DNA of 64,000 nt from Aeromonas lacus. Lineage in GTDB: Bacteria > Pseudomonadota > Gammaproteobacteria > Enterobacterales > Aeromonadaceae. Numbering within the stretch: position 1 is the first letter of the stretch; each line of letters opens with the position of its first letter. A program made the position numbers and the translations under genes. Where the stretch lies: the NCBI RefSeq assembly GCF_000764665.1, contig NZ_JRGM01000130.1, positions 1 through 64,000 on the forward strand. Reading direction: 5' to 3'. Shown in pieces: positions 35,652 to 47,360 of this stretch. The notes beneath the pieces are model-generated. The model was not told the DNA's origin, did no database searches, and saw only the letters and a program-made list of their open reading frames with translations.

Positions 35652-37103
35652 CTACTCGAAAAGGGCCCGAACTTCCCGCGTGGGGGCGGCTGTGAACAGG
35701 CTGACCACCACGAAAATCACCAGTGCCAGCGCAAGGCTCGGCACGATGGCGTGCAGGCCGGCCAGCTTGATCTCCCACTGACTCAGAACCCCATAGCTGA
35801 CGATGCCGCTGACCATGCTGGCCAGTGCGCCGGGGCCGTTGGCCCGCGACCAGTAGAGGCCGAGCACCAGCGGCCAGAGGAACACCGCCTGCAAGCCACC
35901 GAAGGCGAGCAGGTTGAGCCAGATGATCATCTCGGGCGGTTGCAGCGCCGCGAGCAGCACCAGAGTGCCGAGGATCAGGGTACAGAGCAGGGAGAGACGC
36001 GGGATCCGTACCTCCAGCTTCTCTTGCTGCGGATTGAGATAGTTGAGGTAGAGATCCTTGACCAGAGTGGCGGAGGCCTGGATCAGCTGGGAGTCGATGG
36101 TGGACATGATGGCCGCCATCGGTGCCGCCAGAAAGACCCCGGCCAGCCAGGGGGGCAGCACTTCCATCATCAGGGAGGGCATGATCTTGTCCGGACTGTC
36201 CATACCGGGCAGGATGGCTCGCCCCAGAGCGCCGGCCAGATGCATGCCGAACATCAGCAGGGCGCTTACCACAGTGCCGATCAGGATGCCGCGATGGAGC
36301 GCCTTGCTGTCGCGATAGCCAAAGCAGCGCAGCGCCGAGTGGGGCAGTCCCACCACTCCGACACAGACCAGGATCCAGAAGCTCAGCATGAAGGGCTGGG
36401 TCAGCATGTCGCCGGCCCCCTGCGGGCTCACCAGCTTGGGATCGATCACCTTGAGCTGGTGGATAAGGTTTGGCAGGCCGTCACCGGCGACCAGAATCCC
36501 CGCCAGCAGGGCGCCGGTGCCGATCAGCATGATGATCCCCTGCAGGGCATCGGTCATCACCACGGCGCGAAAACCGCCGATGATGGTGTAGAGCAGTACG
36601 CAACTGGCAAACAGCATCAGCCCCTGCTGGTAGGAGAGGCCGGTGGCGGTCTCCAGCAGACGAGCGCCACCGATAAACTGCACCACCATGGTGGCGATAA
36701 AGGCGAGGATGATGGTGACCGAGCCCAGCACCACCACCGCCTTGCTCTGGTAGCGGGCCCACAGCATGTCGTTGATGGTCACCGCATTGACCCGGCGGGC
36801 GATGATGGCGAACTTCTTGCCAAGCACCCCCAGGGTGAGCCAGACAGTGGGCAGCTGGATCATCGCCAGCAACACCCAGCCAAGGCCGATTTTGTAAGCG
36901 GCACCCGGCCCACCGATGAAAGAGGAGGCCGAGGTGTAGGTCGCCACCAGGGTCATCGCCAGCACCAGCCCACCCATGCTGCGGTTGCCGATGAAGTACT
37001 CCTGCACGAAGTTGCCGCCGGCGCGGTGGCGGCTGGCCCAGAAACCGACCCCCAGCACCAGCACCAGATAGATGAAGAGCGGCAGCATCAACTCAAGATT
37101 CAC
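35652..37103 (-). CDS. panF: Sodium/pantothenate symporter
   Basis: This 483-residue solute:sodium symporter imports pantothenate, the precursor of CoA. It has 12-13 membrane helices and family motifs FIGNRSMGGLVLAMTLVATYTSASSF and GLPHSALRCFGYRDSKALHRG. The start overlaps the yhdT stop region by 11 bases, so the two are coupled as in E. coli. Proximity to accBC fits CoA-dependent fatty-acid synthesis. Substrate assignment relies on synteny and family resemblance. Confidence 0.93.
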   Translation of the reverse strand: MNLELMLPLFIYLVLVLGVGFWASRHRAGGNFVQEYFIGNRSMGGLVLAMTLVATYTSASSFIGGPGAAYKIGLGWVLLAMIQLPTVWLTLGVLGKKFAIIARRVNAVTINDMLWARYQSKAVVVLGSVTIILAFIATMVVQFIGGARLLETATGLSYQQGLMLFASCVLLYTIIGGFRAVVMTDALQGIIMLIGTGALLAGILVAGDGLPNLIHQLKVIDPKLVSPQGAGDMLTQPFMLSFWILVCVGVVGLPHSALRCFGYRDSKALHRGILIGTVVSALLMFGMHLAGALGRAILPGMDSPDKIMPSLMMEVLPPWLAGVFLAAPMAAIMSTIDSQLIQASATLVKDLYLNYLNPQQEKLEVRIPRLSLLCTLILGTLVLLAALQPPEMIIWLNLLAFGGLQAVFLWPLVLGLYWSRANGPGALASMVSGIVSYGVLSQWEIKLAGLHAIVPSLALALVIFVVVSLFTAAPTREVRALFE

Positions 37104-37356
37104 GGGGGGGCTCCTTTTGCGGGCTGGCGTGGGTATCGAGCGGGATATCCACGAAGAGGCGATTGACCATCAGGGCGCAGAGGATGATGAAGATGAGTGG
37201 CATCACCATGCAGCTGAGCAGGAACCAGAGCGGGATGTCCCACAGCTCCAGATGGACTGGGATGAAATAGGCGGTGCCATACCAGGCAAAGAAGTAGAGC
37301 AGGGTCAGCAGCAGACAAAAAGCGGCTTCCCGGCGGGCGAGAGCGAAACGGTTCAC
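37093..37356 (-). CDS. yhdT: YhdT-family small membrane protein
   Basis: This 87-residue protein has two hydrophobic helices (AAFCLLLTLLYFFAWYGTAYF and WFLLSCMVMPLIFIILCALMV), as in E. coli YhdT (80 residues). I chose the GTG start because GGAGG is five bases upstream and the length fits; an ATG 13 codons up is unlikely. It overlaps panF and presumably aids or accompanies it, but its role is unknown. Confidence 0.9.
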   Translation of the reverse strand: MNRFALARREAAFCLLLTLLYFFAWYGTAYFIPVHLELWDIPLWFLLSCMVMPLIFIILCALMVNRLFVDIPLDTHASPQKEPPRES

Positions 37357-37393
37357 CTTGGCCTCCGACAAATTTGAGGGGCGCAAGGATAAC

Positions 37394-37425
37394 AAAAAAG
37401 GGCCATGTCGCCATGGCCCTTTTTC
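37394..37425 (-). terminator. Terminator between accC and yhdT
   Basis: A ten-base stem AAGGGCCATG/CATGGCCCTT with TTTTTTG on the minus strand lies 95 bases past accC. It separates accBC from yhdT-panF, which would need its own promoter. Confidence 0.8.
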
Positions 37426-37519
37426 AGCAGAGGCTTCTTGCGAAGCCGCCTCCCGGCTGGATTGCGGATAAGCAGCGGGCTGCTATCCGGCCGGAAGTGA
37501 TTGTTCTGCCTGCGAGATC

Positions 37520-38860
37520 TTACAGACCCAGCTTCTTGTGCAGGTAGTGGATATTGGTACCACCGTGCTGGAAGTTTTCGTCTTTCATGATCTCTTTTTG
37601 CAGCGGCACGTTGGTCTTGATGCCCTCGACCACCAGTTCGTCCAGCGCATGGCGCATGCGGGCGATGGCGATGTCACGATTCTCGCCGTAGCAGATCAGC
37701 TTGCCGATCATCGAATCGTAGTGGGGCGGAACCTTGTAGCCGGCATAGATGTGGGAGTCCCAACGCACGCCCAGACCACCCGGGACGTGGAAACTCTTGA
37801 TCAGGCCCGGAGAGGGCATGAAGGTGGCCGGGTCTTCGGCGTTGATCCGGCACTCGATGGCGTGGCCATGGATGCGGATATCCTGCTGGGTGATCGACAG
37901 GGGCTGGCCAGCGGCGATGCGCAGCTGCTCCTTGATCAGATCGACGCCAGTGACCATCTCGGTAACCGGATGCTCTACCTGAATACGGGTGTTCATCTCG
38001 ATGAAGTAGAACTCGCCGTTTTCGTAGAGGAACTCGAAGGTGCCCGCACCGCGGTAACCGATCTCGATACAGGCGCGTACGCAGCGCTCGCCGATGAACT
38101 TGCGCATCTCGGCGGTGATGCCTGGAGCCGGAGCCTCTTCCACCACTTTCTGGTGACGTCGCTGCATGGAGCAGTCGCGCTCGCCCAGATAGATGGCATT
38201 GCCCTGACCGTCAGCCAGCACCTGGATCTCGATGTGGCGCGGATTCTCCAGGTACTTCTCCATGTAGACCATGTCGTTCTTGAAGAACTGGCCCGCTTCG
38301 GATTTGGTCAGCGCGATGGCGCCTGCCAGTTCCGCTTCGTTGCGCACTACGCGCATGCCGCGACCACCACCGCCACCGGCGGCCTTGATGATCACCGGAT
38401 AGCCGATGCGCTTGGCAATGGCTGCATTTCGTTTGGCGTCGTTGTCGACGGGGCCGTCAGAGCCCGGTACGCAAGGTACGCCAGCCTTCTTCATCGCCTC
38501 GATGGCGGAGACCTTGTCACCCATCAGGCGAATGGTCTCGGCACGCGGGCCGATGAAGACGAAACCGGACTTCTCGACCATGTCGGCGAAGTCGGCGTTC
38601 TCGGAGAGGAAGCCGTAACCCGGGTGGATGGCAACGGCACCGGTTACCTCGGCAGCGGCGATGATCGCCGGCACATTGAGGTAGGAGTCGGTACTGGCCG
38701 GCTTGCCGATACAGATGGATTCGTCGGCCAGCAGCACATGGATGAGCTCCCGGTCGGCGGTGGAGTGAACGGCCACTGTCTTGATCCCGAGCTCTTTACA
38801 GGCGCGCAGGATCCGCAGGGCAATTTCACCGCGGTTGGCGATGACTACTTTATCCAACAT
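37520..38860 (-). CDS. accC: Biotin carboxylase, acetyl-CoA carboxylase subunit
   Basis: This 446-residue ATP-grasp enzyme carboxylates biotin on AccB, the first half-reaction of acetyl-CoA carboxylase. Landmarks are [19 protein letters not shown] at the start, the glycine-rich ATP loop [13 protein letters not shown] near 165, the lid region [15 protein letters not shown], and the active-site [14 protein letters not shown]. Length and start match E. coli AccC. It follows accB by 15 bases in the same operon. Confidence 0.98.
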   Translation of the reverse strand: MLDKVVIANRGEIALRILRACKELGIKTVAVHSTADRELIHVLLADESICIGKPASTDSYLNVPAIIAAAEVTGAVAIHPGYGFLSENADFADMVEKSGFVFIGPRAETIRLMGDKVSAIEAMKKAGVPCVPGSDGPVDNDAKRNAAIAKRIGYPVIIKAAGGGGGRGMRVVRNEAELAGAIALTKSEAGQFFKNDMVYMEKYLENPRHIEIQVLADGQGNAIYLGERDCSMQRRHQKVVEEAPAPGITAEMRKFIGERCVRACIEIGYRGAGTFEFLYENGEFYFIEMNTRIQVEHPVTEMVTGVDLIKEQLRIAAGQPLSITQQDIRIHGHAIECRINAEDPATFMPSPGLIKSFHVPGGLGVRWDSHIYAGYKVPPHYDSMIGKLICYGENRDIAIARMRHALDELVVEGIKTNVPLQKEIMKDENFQHGGTNIHYLHKKLGL

Positions 38861-38875
38861 GGGTGGCGATATCCC

Positions 38876-39340
38876 TTATTCGATGATGAACAGCGGCTCG
38901 TCGAATTCGACGGCCTGACCATTTTCAACCAGGATCGCTTTGATCACACCGGCCTTGTCAGACTCGATTTGGTTCATCATTTTCATGGCTTCGACGATGC
39001 ACAGGGTGTCGCCGACATTGACTTGCTGACCCACTTCCGCGAACGGCTTGGCATCCGGGCTGGAGGAGCGGTAGAAGGAGCCGACCATCGGGGAGCGCAT
39101 CAGGTGACCGCTCGGGGTGGCATCTGCGGCCGGCGCAGCGGCTGCCGGAGCAGCAGCAACAGGGGCGGCAACCGGAGCAGCAGCCTGCGGCATAATCATC
39201 TGCGGTGCGGCAGTAACCTGACCTGCGAAGTTGCGGCTGATGCGAACGGACTCTTCACCTTCGGAGATCTCCAGTTCGGCGATGCCGGACTCTTCAACCA
39301 GTTCAATCAGCTTCTTGATTTTGCGGATATCCATTAGCAT
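38876..39340 (-). CDS. accB: Biotin carboxyl carrier protein
   Basis: This 154-residue protein carries the biotin shuttled between AccC and the carboxyltransferase. An N-terminal dimerisation part is joined by a Pro/Ala-rich linker ([19 protein letters not shown]) to a biotinyl domain with the target motif EAMKMMNQI (Lys near 120). The characteristic thumb loop is seen around [18 protein letters not shown]. It is cotranscribed with accC and lies 30 bases after aroQ. Confidence 0.98.
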   Translation of the reverse strand: MLMDIRKIKKLIELVEESGIAELEISEGEESVRISRNFAGQVTAAPQMIMPQAAAPVAAPVAAAPAAAAPAADATPSGHLMRSPMVGSFYRSSSPDAKPFAEVGQQVNVGDTLCIVEAMKMMNQIESDKAGVIKAILVENGQAVEFDEPLFIIE

Positions 39341-39370
39341 TCTCTTTCTTCTTTATCTGATCAGTGATTA

Positions 39371-39820
39371 TCAAGCCGCGCGCAGATGGCGCACGGCCGC
39401 GGTTAAAGCGAATTGGTAGCCATCGGCCCCCAGACCACAAATGACCCCTTTGGCGACATCAGACAGATAGGAGTGATGACGGAACGGCTCCCTGGCATGG
39501 ACGTTTGACAGGTGAACTTCGATAAAGGGAATGGCGACACCCAGCAGTGCATCGCGGATGGCGACACTGGTGTGGGTGAAGGCGGCCGGATTGATGATGA
39601 TAAAATCCACCTGGCCCATGGCCTGATGGATGCGGCTGACCAACTCGTGTTCGGCGTTGGATTGCAGATGTTCCAGAGTAACACCGAGTTCGCAGGCGTT
39701 GTGCGTCAGATCGGCGACGATCTCATCAAGCGTCTTGCTGCCGTAGATACCCGGTTCCCGCTTGCCCAGCAGATTCAGATTCGGTCCGTTGAGCAGGAGA
39801 ATGCGGTGATTTTGCGACAT
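39371..39820 (-). CDS. aroQ: 3-dehydroquinate dehydratase, type II
   Basis: This 149-residue enzyme converts 3-dehydroquinate to 3-dehydroshikimate in the shikimate pathway. The active-site loop [19 protein letters not shown] holds the catalytic Arg and Tyr, and [19 protein letters not shown] holds the His. It lies directly before accB, as in many gammaproteobacteria (in E. coli the type I enzyme is AroD, elsewhere). Confidence 0.97.
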   Translation of the reverse strand: MSQNHRILLLNGPNLNLLGKREPGIYGSKTLDEIVADLTHNACELGVTLEHLQSNAEHELVSRIHQAMGQVDFIIINPAAFTHTSVAIRDALLGVAIPFIEVHLSNVHAREPFRHHSYLSDVAKGVICGLGADGYQFALTAAVRHLRAA

Positions 39821-39894
39821 ATTGAGTACATCCTCGATGATAATGCTGCTATCTATCAGCTATCTTGTGGACTACCAGAAATCTAGCCATTTTC

Positions 39895-39930
39895 TGCGCA
39901 AATCGGTGTGCCCTGGCACACAGATTTCGC
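39895..39930. promoter_or_regulatory. Long palindrome upstream of aroQ-accBC
   Basis: The perfect core GTGTGCCCTGGCACAC (39906-39921) is flanked by ATC/GAT and further by GCAAATC/GATTTCGC, a dyad of about 36 bases. It lies 75-110 bases upstream of aroQ on the minus strand, in an AT-rich context. There is no T-run, so an operator or leader RNA hairpin is more likely than a terminator. I cannot name the regulator. Confidence 0.5.
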
Positions 39931-40052
39931 AATTATATTGATTTCGTGAAAATTAGCAGCATTTTACTGGTCTAATCTCTACATCTGCCTATTTATTGAG
40001 CTTTCCCGCCCCGGGAGCGAGGTTCCGGTAGTGCAGGCTGTTTGCACCGTCC

Positions 40053-40086
40053 CGAAAACAACAAAGCCGGCACAAGGCCGGCTTTG
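40053..40086 (-). terminator. Terminator of acs
   Basis: A ten-base stem CAAAGCCGGC/GCCGGCTTTG is followed on the minus strand by TTGTTTT, 20 bases after the acs stop codon. Confidence 0.8.
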
Positions 40087-40106
40087 AAAGTGAGTTGGCA
40101 GAGGGA

Positions 40107-42053
<1,947 letters not shown>

Positions 42054-42223
42054 CACTCACTCCTTTGAATACATTCTTTTAATGATTAAGTAACAACTTA
42101 TACCTTTGGCGGGTGGGGGCAATTAGACTTTTGGATAGACGGCAATATTTGGTTACAGGGTAGTCGATGACAATTAATCAATGAGTCGGTAAAAAGGGGC
42201 GTGTTGATTAATTGGAGGTCGTA

Positions 42224-42502
42224 ATGTTTTCCCTGTTGCTCTGTGCATCCCTCTGGCAGTTTGATGCGCCAATTCCTGCTGGCGAACCTCTGAAAGAGTT
42301 CGAGGTCACCCATCAGGAGGCTTCACCCGCGCTGCGGGATCGGGTTGCCGATCAGCTTGGTCATGCATGGCAGGCCAAAGATCCCGGCACCAGACTCACC
42401 TTCAGCGAGCCTGCCCCCCGTTATGCTGGCGAATCACCGCTGACTCGAATGCTTAATGACCGTGATGATGGTTGGGAGTCCCGCTTGCAGATTGAGTGGT
42501 AA
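42224..42502 (+). CDS. Unknown small protein, 92 residues
   Basis: The ATG has a good GGAGG five bases upstream. The N-terminus MFSLLLCASLWQFDAPIPA resembles a short signal peptide or membrane anchor. The rest is hydrophilic with a DRDDGWESRLQIEW end. I do not recognise the family. It is divergent from acs across 170 bases and convergent with the GGDEF-EAL gene. No cysteine besides Cys7, so a lipobox is unlikely. Confidence 0.65.
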   Translation: MFSLLLCASLWQFDAPIPAGEPLKEFEVTHQEASPALRDRVADQLGHAWQAKDPGTRLTFSEPAPRYAGESPLTRMLNDRDDGWESRLQIEW

Positions 42503-42559
42503 TCCGGTTGGTAGCCAGGAGGCGGATGCCTCCCGGTTGGTGATAATGACTGTCTGCCA

Positions 42560-45004
42560 CTATGAGTGCATGCGCTGATGCAGGTGATCGCCCATATGGT
42601 TGACGTGCAGCGGTTTGCTAAACAGATAGCCCTGTCCCTCGCCGCAGTTGAGTGATTGCAGGAAGGTATACTGGGCCCGCGTCTCGATCCCCTCGGCGGT
42701 GACCTCCATATCCAGACTGTCGGCCAGATTGATGATGGTGCGGCAGAGCTCCCGGCTATTCTTGTCCTCCGGCAAGGCCTGTACGAAAGCCCGATCGATC
42801 TTGATGCGATCGATGGGCAGGGTTTTCAGCAAACTCAGTGACGAGAAGCCGGTACCAAAGTCGTCGATGGCAATTTGCACGCCGAGGCTTTTCAGGCGGG
42901 TGAAGAGATCCAGACTCTGTTCGACCCGCTGGATAATGCTCTCCGTCACCTCGATCTCCAGCCGCTGTGGCGGAAATCCCGTTTCGCTCAGAATGGCAGC
43001 CACCCGCTCCACATAGCCGGGAGATCGCATCTCTCGCACTGACACGTTGACCGACATCCGGGGGACGGGCAGGCCGGCGGCCAGCCAAGCCTGGCCTTGC
43101 TTGCAGGCATGGCGCATCACCCACTCGCCAATTTTTTCGATGAGGCCGCACTCCTCGGCAACCGGAATAAAGCGGGCCGGGTTGATCATCCCTTCATTCG
43201 GGTGTTGCCAGCGTAGCAAGGCCTCCAGACCACTCAGGTGACCGTCGTTCAGATCGGTCATAGGTTGATAGAAGATACAGAGCTGTTCCAGCTCCATCGC
43301 CTTGAGCAGCCCCTGTTCAATCTGCATCCGTTCACGGGCGCGTGCCGCCATGCTCGGGGTGTAAAACTGATAACCGTTGCGTCCCTGGCTTTTGGCTTCA
43401 TACATGGCGCTGTCTGCCGCGCTGACCAGATTTTCCGGTGTTTCGGCATGATCCGGATACATGGCAATGCCGATACTGGCCGAAATGGCAACCAGCTCAT
43501 GGTCCAGCTCTACCGGTTCGCGCAGCGCGGCGAGCAGAGTATTGGCCAGAGCAGACAGCTCGTCGGGATGTTCCAGATAGGGAATGAGCACCAGAAATTC
43601 ATCACCTCCCAGCCGGGTGGCCAGATCGTTTTGCTGCAGGCAGCCGTTGATCCGTTCGGCCAGCCGCTTGAGCAGTTGATCGCCGACCCCATGGCCCAAG
43701 CTGTCGTTGATCAGCTTGAAGCCATCAAGATCGATGAAAAGCAGCCCGAGGCGAGTGTGATTGAGTTGCGCTGTTTTGAGTTCAAGGGCCAGCCGCTCTT
43801 GCAGCAGATGGCGGTTGCCAAGTTCGGTCAGCGTATCGTGATAGGCTAGGTGGTTCAGTTCGGCCTCTACCTTGCGGATAGCGCTGATGTCGGAGAGGGC
43901 AATCACATAATGCGTCGTGTTGTTGAAACTGTCGTAGACGGCGCTGATCTGCTGCCAGGAGGAGAAGTAGCTGCCATCCTTGCGCAGGCAGACCATCTCG
44001 CCATGCCAGGCGTGGTTGCCGGGACGCAGGTTATGCCAGGGATAGTCATGCTCCATGTAGCGCCTGGGGTGCATGATGATGTCCGGCGTCCGTCCCGTCA
44101 CTTCCTCGGCATCATATTGGGTCAGCATGGTAAAGGCCGGATTGACCGAGATGATACGCTGTTCGCTGTCGAGGATGATGATCCCCTCTGCCGTGGTATC
44201 GAACACCACGTTGGCCTGATGAAGCCTCTCCTCCTGGCGACGACGGGCAGTGGCATTGTGGATCACGCCCATTACTCGCAGACCGACTGACTCGGTAGCG
44301 GGCACATGGTCGGCATGAATATCGACCCAGTGACGCTCTTGCTGGGGGGTTAGATAACTCAGAGTGAGGTGAATGGGCTCCCGCCCCAGCAGGGCCGACT
44401 TGAGCTGGCGCGCAGATTCCGGTTCAAAGCAGTCGACAAATGTCTGCAAGCCTCCGCGAAAGCGGTTGGCCGGAATACCGAGCAGGGGCTCTATCTGGCC
44501 GTCGAACAGCATGCGATCTTCCTCTACATGCCACTCCCACACTCCTATCTGGGCTGCTCGCATCGCCAGTTGCAGCCGCTGCTCGGTTTCATACTGCTCG
44601 GTGATGTCACGCACAATGGCGAGAATGCCGCTCAGCTCTCCTTGCTCATCGCGCATCGGGCTGTAGGTGGCCTGCCAGCGACGATAGTTGCTGTCGTGGG
44701 CTGCAGTCTGGCCGGTGATGGCGATATCGACGTAGGGAATGCCGCTGCGCATGATCTGCTGAAACATGGGTTCCAGAGTCGGCGCCAGTTTCGGAACAAC
44801 CTCCCGCAGGTGTTTGCCCTGATGCTCCTCGATGGTTTTGCCATTGATGTCGGCCAGCACCTGATTGACCTTGCGATAGCGAAACTCCCGATCGAACACG
44901 CCGATGCCCAGCGGCGCAGTGCCCATGAGCTGCTCCAGCACCGAATGATCGGAGAGCTGTGTCATGAGAGCATCGGTATCGTTGCTGAGAGGTTTTCTGT
45001 CCAT
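42560..45004 (-). CDS. PAS-PAS-PAS-GGDEF-EAL cyclic-di-GMP protein
   Basis: This 814-residue cytoplasmic protein has three PAS sensor domains (about 20-135, 145-260 and 270-385), a diguanylate cyclase domain (about 390-550) with intact RLGGDEF, and a phosphodiesterase domain (about 565-805) with EALLRWQHP and IDDFGTGFSSLSLL. Both output domains keep signature residues, so it could make or degrade cyclic-di-GMP; which activity dominates cannot be said. No membrane segment or signal peptide is seen. The PAS domains might bind a heme, flavin or other ligand. It is a single-gene unit. Confidence 0.94.
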   Translation of the reverse strand: MDRKPLSNDTDALMTQLSDHSVLEQLMGTAPLGIGVFDREFRYRKVNQVLADINGKTIEEHQGKHLREVVPKLAPTLEPMFQQIMRSGIPYVDIAITGQTAAHDSNYRRWQATYSPMRDEQGELSGILAIVRDITEQYETEQRLQLAMRAAQIGVWEWHVEEDRMLFDGQIEPLLGIPANRFRGGLQTFVDCFEPESARQLKSALLGREPIHLTLSYLTPQQERHWVDIHADHVPATESVGLRVMGVIHNATARRRQEERLHQANVVFDTTAEGIIILDSEQRIISVNPAFTMLTQYDAEEVTGRTPDIIMHPRRYMEHDYPWHNLRPGNHAWHGEMVCLRKDGSYFSSWQQISAVYDSFNNTTHYVIALSDISAIRKVEAELNHLAYHDTLTELGNRHLLQERLALELKTAQLNHTRLGLLFIDLDGFKLINDSLGHGVGDQLLKRLAERINGCLQQNDLATRLGGDEFLVLIPYLEHPDELSALANTLLAALREPVELDHELVAISASIGIAMYPDHAETPENLVSAADSAMYEAKSQGRNGYQFYTPSMAARARERMQIEQGLLKAMELEQLCIFYQPMTDLNDGHLSGLEALLRWQHPNEGMINPARFIPVAEECGLIEKIGEWVMRHACKQGQAWLAAGLPVPRMSVNVSVREMRSPGYVERVAAILSETGFPPQRLEIEVTESIIQRVEQSLDLFTRLKSLGVQIAIDDFGTGFSSLSLLKTLPIDRIKIDRAFVQALPEDKNSRELCRTIINLADSLDMEVTAEGIETRAQYTFLQSLNCGEGQGYLFSKPLHVNHMGDHLHQRMHS

Positions 45005-45152
45005 GATGGCCCCGGCATTGACTTATCTGTCATTAACATCGTCTCTGAGTATGGCACGAACTCTCTGACGGGGAGCCAGGCGAGATAGTTACAGCCATAC
45101 AACGTGCAAGGGGATTGACAGAAATAGAGGCAGGTTATTGAAAGAAAAAGGT

Positions 45153-45521
45153 TTATCCCTTCTGGCGGCCAAAGGCCTGAACGCCGCGCACAAACACCAG
45201 CCAGCCGAGCAGGTGGAAAGGCAGGGCCAGCGCATAGAGTTGCAGCCAGTGGGCACTGCTGCCGCTGCTCTGGATGAAGTCAATCCAGGCTGCCAGCAGG
45301 GCCAGCATACCGGCTATCTGGAAGCGGCGGCGCAGCACCACCTCGACACCGAGGTTGGAAAGATAGAGGGTCAGCAGGATGCCGGCAAAGCCGGTGAGCT
45401 GGGCAGTACCGTAGAGGTCGCGATCCGGATTGAACAGCAGGGCCGCGAGAGGGGTAATGCCCTGATCCTGCGGGATCAGGGCCAACAGCCAGCATGCAAT
45501 AAGAAGCAGGGCTGTTTTCAT
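45153..45521 (-). CDS. Unknown membrane protein next to torD
   Basis: This 122-residue protein has about four hydrophobic segments (LLLIACWLLALI, LTGFAGILLTLYLSNL, FQIAGMLALLAAWIDFI, LYALALPFHLLGWLVFV). Four bases separate it from torD, so the two are cotranscribed. I do not recognise the family. It may be an accessory of a respiratory enzyme, judged only from context. Confidence 0.72.
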   Translation of the reverse strand: MKTALLLIACWLLALIPQDQGITPLAALLFNPDRDLYGTAQLTGFAGILLTLYLSNLGVEVVLRRRFQIAGMLALLAAWIDFIQSSGSSAHWLQLYALALPFHLLGWLVFVRGVQAFGRQKG

Positions 45522-45525
45522 CGGC

Positions 45526-46191
45526 TTAGCTGGCCTGGGCCGGCTTGACCAGAGTCAGGTAGTTGGCATCCATCTTGAGGAATACCCCCAGCAGACGGGC
45601 ACTGGCGCCGTAAAAGCCAAACTGGTCGGCGGCGCGGCAGGCAGTTTCGAACTTGTCGAACCAGCCTAGCAGGTGGCCGTGCAGCAGCGCTTCCTGTTCG
45701 TTGAGCCAGTTTTCCCGCTCGGCTGCGCTTTTTGCTTCCGCCGCGCGGATGATGAGATTGCCCATCAGATCCAGCTCGATGGCCAGATGGTCGGCAGGCT
45801 CTTTGTATTTGTCGCTGACATTGATGCCGAGGCGATCGAGGCGGGCCTGCATCTCGGCCATCGGGGCTTGCATCAGCAACTTGGCATCGCCACGGTAGAG
45901 GGACTCGTAGGGCAGGGCACCCTGCTTGGGATCCACCAGAAACAGGCCAGCGAAGTCGGCGGCGAGTTTCTGTTGGCGATCCTGACGCACCAGCAGGCGG
46001 GCGATGGCATCATTGAGTTCGGCCACGGCGTCGCGCATCGGATCCAGGGTCGAGAGGCTTTTCAGGAAGCTTCGCACATCATAGGTGTCATATTCGGCGA
46101 TCTGCTCATCACTGAGTTCAGCGGCGAACAGGGTGGAGAACCACCAGTAGAGTTCGGCCCGGCGTTCGCTGGTAGCCATAAAGTCCTGCAT
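45526..46191 (-). CDS. torD: TorD-family molybdoenzyme chaperone
   Basis: This 221-residue all-helical cytoplasmic chaperone of the TorD/DmsD family binds apo-molybdoenzymes such as TMAO reductase and helps cofactor insertion before Tat export. The family motif [18 protein letters not shown] is present near 130, along with LPYESLYRG. The ATG has GGAGG upstream; an in-frame ATG at residue 5 is a second option. No torA, torC or other molybdoenzyme gene is within reach, so its client is coded elsewhere. TorD is the best match, but another family member is possible. Confidence 0.88.
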   Translation of the reverse strand: MQDFMATSERRAELYWWFSTLFAAELSDEQIAEYDTYDVRSFLKSLSTLDPMRDAVAELNDAIARLLVRQDRQQKLAADFAGLFLVDPKQGALPYESLYRGDAKLLMQAPMAEMQARLDRLGINVSDKYKEPADHLAIELDLMGNLIIRAAEAKSAAERENWLNEQEALLHGHLLGWFDKFETACRAADQFGFYGASARLLGVFLKMDANYLTLVKPAQAS

Positions 46192-46313
46192 TTTTCCTCC
46201 GTGGATGGCAATCGGGAGCCTTGATGGCCCCCGATTCTAACGACTTTAAAAATAAAGGAAACGTTGCGGGTCGCTTTGCGCCACCCCGGCGTACTTATGG
46301 CTGGTCGCCCGCG

Positions 46314-46712
46314 TCAGGGGCGGGTCTCGAACTGCGGACAATCATCGCCAATCTGATGCCAGGGCGCTTTGGATCCGACAAAAATGTGGAAGTTGGGGCT
46401 CTGGGTCGGCACATCGTCGAGGATCCCCAGCCGCAGGTTGATCTTGCCGCTGCTCTGCTTCTCGCTAAAAAGGCTGGATCCGCAATTGCGGCAGAAGGCG
46501 AGGGTGGTCTCGGCCGATTTGCGGTAGCGTGTCAGCGCCTCCTCGCCCTGTGTGACGGTGACCTTGCTGCCATCCAGTCCACCGACGGATGCATAGTCGG
46601 AGCCGGAAAACTTGCGGCACTCCGAGCAGTGGCAGTTGCCCATGTAGTCGAACTGGTCAGGCAGGGTGAGGTGGATGGCACCGCAGAGGCAGCTGGCGTG
46701 TAACTGTTTCAT
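46314..46712 (-). CDS. GFA-family zinc-binding protein
   Basis: This 132-residue protein belongs to the glutathione-dependent formaldehyde-activating (GFA) family with a Mss4-like fold. Zinc-binding cysteines are in ASCLCGAIHL, CHCSECRKFSG and CRNCGSSLF. Biological function is generally unproved. It lies 28 bases upstream of no coupled partner and is followed by the small zinc-ribbon gene on the same strand. Confidence 0.92.
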   Translation of the reverse strand: MKQLHASCLCGAIHLTLPDQFDYMGNCHCSECRKFSGSDYASVGGLDGSKVTVTQGEEALTRYRKSAETTLAFCRNCGSSLFSEKQSSGKINLRLGILDDVPTQSPNFHIFVGSKAPWHQIGDDCPQFETRP

Positions 46713-46739
46713 TATCTGTTCCTTGTGCCATTTGGCACA

Positions 46740-47036
46740 TCAGAGAGAGTGGGTATCGTCATCGCGAAAGAGCACCTGCTTGCACTTGGAACAGACCCAT
46801 TCGCGACGATAATCTGCCAGATGTACCAGCCCCACTTCCATCAATTCGTGATGGCCGCAGTGGGAACAGAAGATGATGTCGCCATCGACCGCCTCCGGGT
46901 GGATCGCCAGATACTCCATCTTTGTCGGGAGCTCCTCCCACGCGCTGGTGGGGATATGCTTGCGCTGGCTGGTGTAGTAGACCCAGTAAAACAGAAAAAA
47001 GATCGCCAGGATCAGAAAGGTGAGCAGATGATCCAT
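46740..47036 (-). CDS. Small membrane-anchored zinc-ribbon protein
   Basis: This 98-residue protein has an N-terminal membrane helix (LLTFLILAIFFLFYWVYY) and a C-terminal zinc ribbon with CSHCGHH and CSKC. I chose the ATG at MDHLL with GGAGG eight bases upstream, over a TTG two codons earlier. The zinc ribbon faces the cytoplasm if the helix is a signal anchor with a C-in orientation; the orientation is not certain. I do not recognise the family. It precedes the GFA gene by 27 bases, so the two may be cotranscribed. Confidence 0.78.
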   Translation of the reverse strand: MDHLLTFLILAIFFLFYWVYYTSQRKHIPTSAWEELPTKMEYLAIHPEAVDGDIIFCSHCGHHELMEVGLVHLADYRREWVCSKCKQVLFRDDDTHSL

Positions 47037-47360
47037 CTTCAATTCCTCCGGTTAGGTGCAGCCCCTCGGATGCATGGCTGCAATTAGCTCCATCATGATG
47101 AAATTTGTTTCGAATGAAGATGTTACCGGAAGGCTAACGGGATCGTTGTGATCCCCTTCTGGTTTTGCCCAGTTCAAAAGCAGGGTTGAATGAGACTTTT
47201 TGAGTCACGATTGCAGGCCGGGGCGGGCAGGCACTCCTGATTTTTACAACATAAATTCAACATTTTTTTAGGTGGTTGGACTGTCTCTTTGATCCAGCTC
47301 ACGTTACAATGCGCGGGCCCACTTCACCTATCGCGCAAACGATTTTCAGGAGAGAAACGG
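47037..47360 (+). promoter_or_regulatory. glyA promoter and leader region
   Basis: The 324-base region upstream of glyA holds a -10 hexamer TACAAT at 47305-47310 with a poor -35, giving a leader of about 44 bases. A weak MetR-like sequence TGAAATTTGTTTC lies near 47098-47110. The dense A/T stretch at about 47250-47272 could be an UP-like or regulator-binding area. No glycine riboswitch was recognised. Confidence 0.5.

Noticed and set aside
47037-47360. Glycine riboswitch before glyA
   Set aside because: No tandem glycine-aptamer core could be recognised; only a weak MetR-like sequence is seen.
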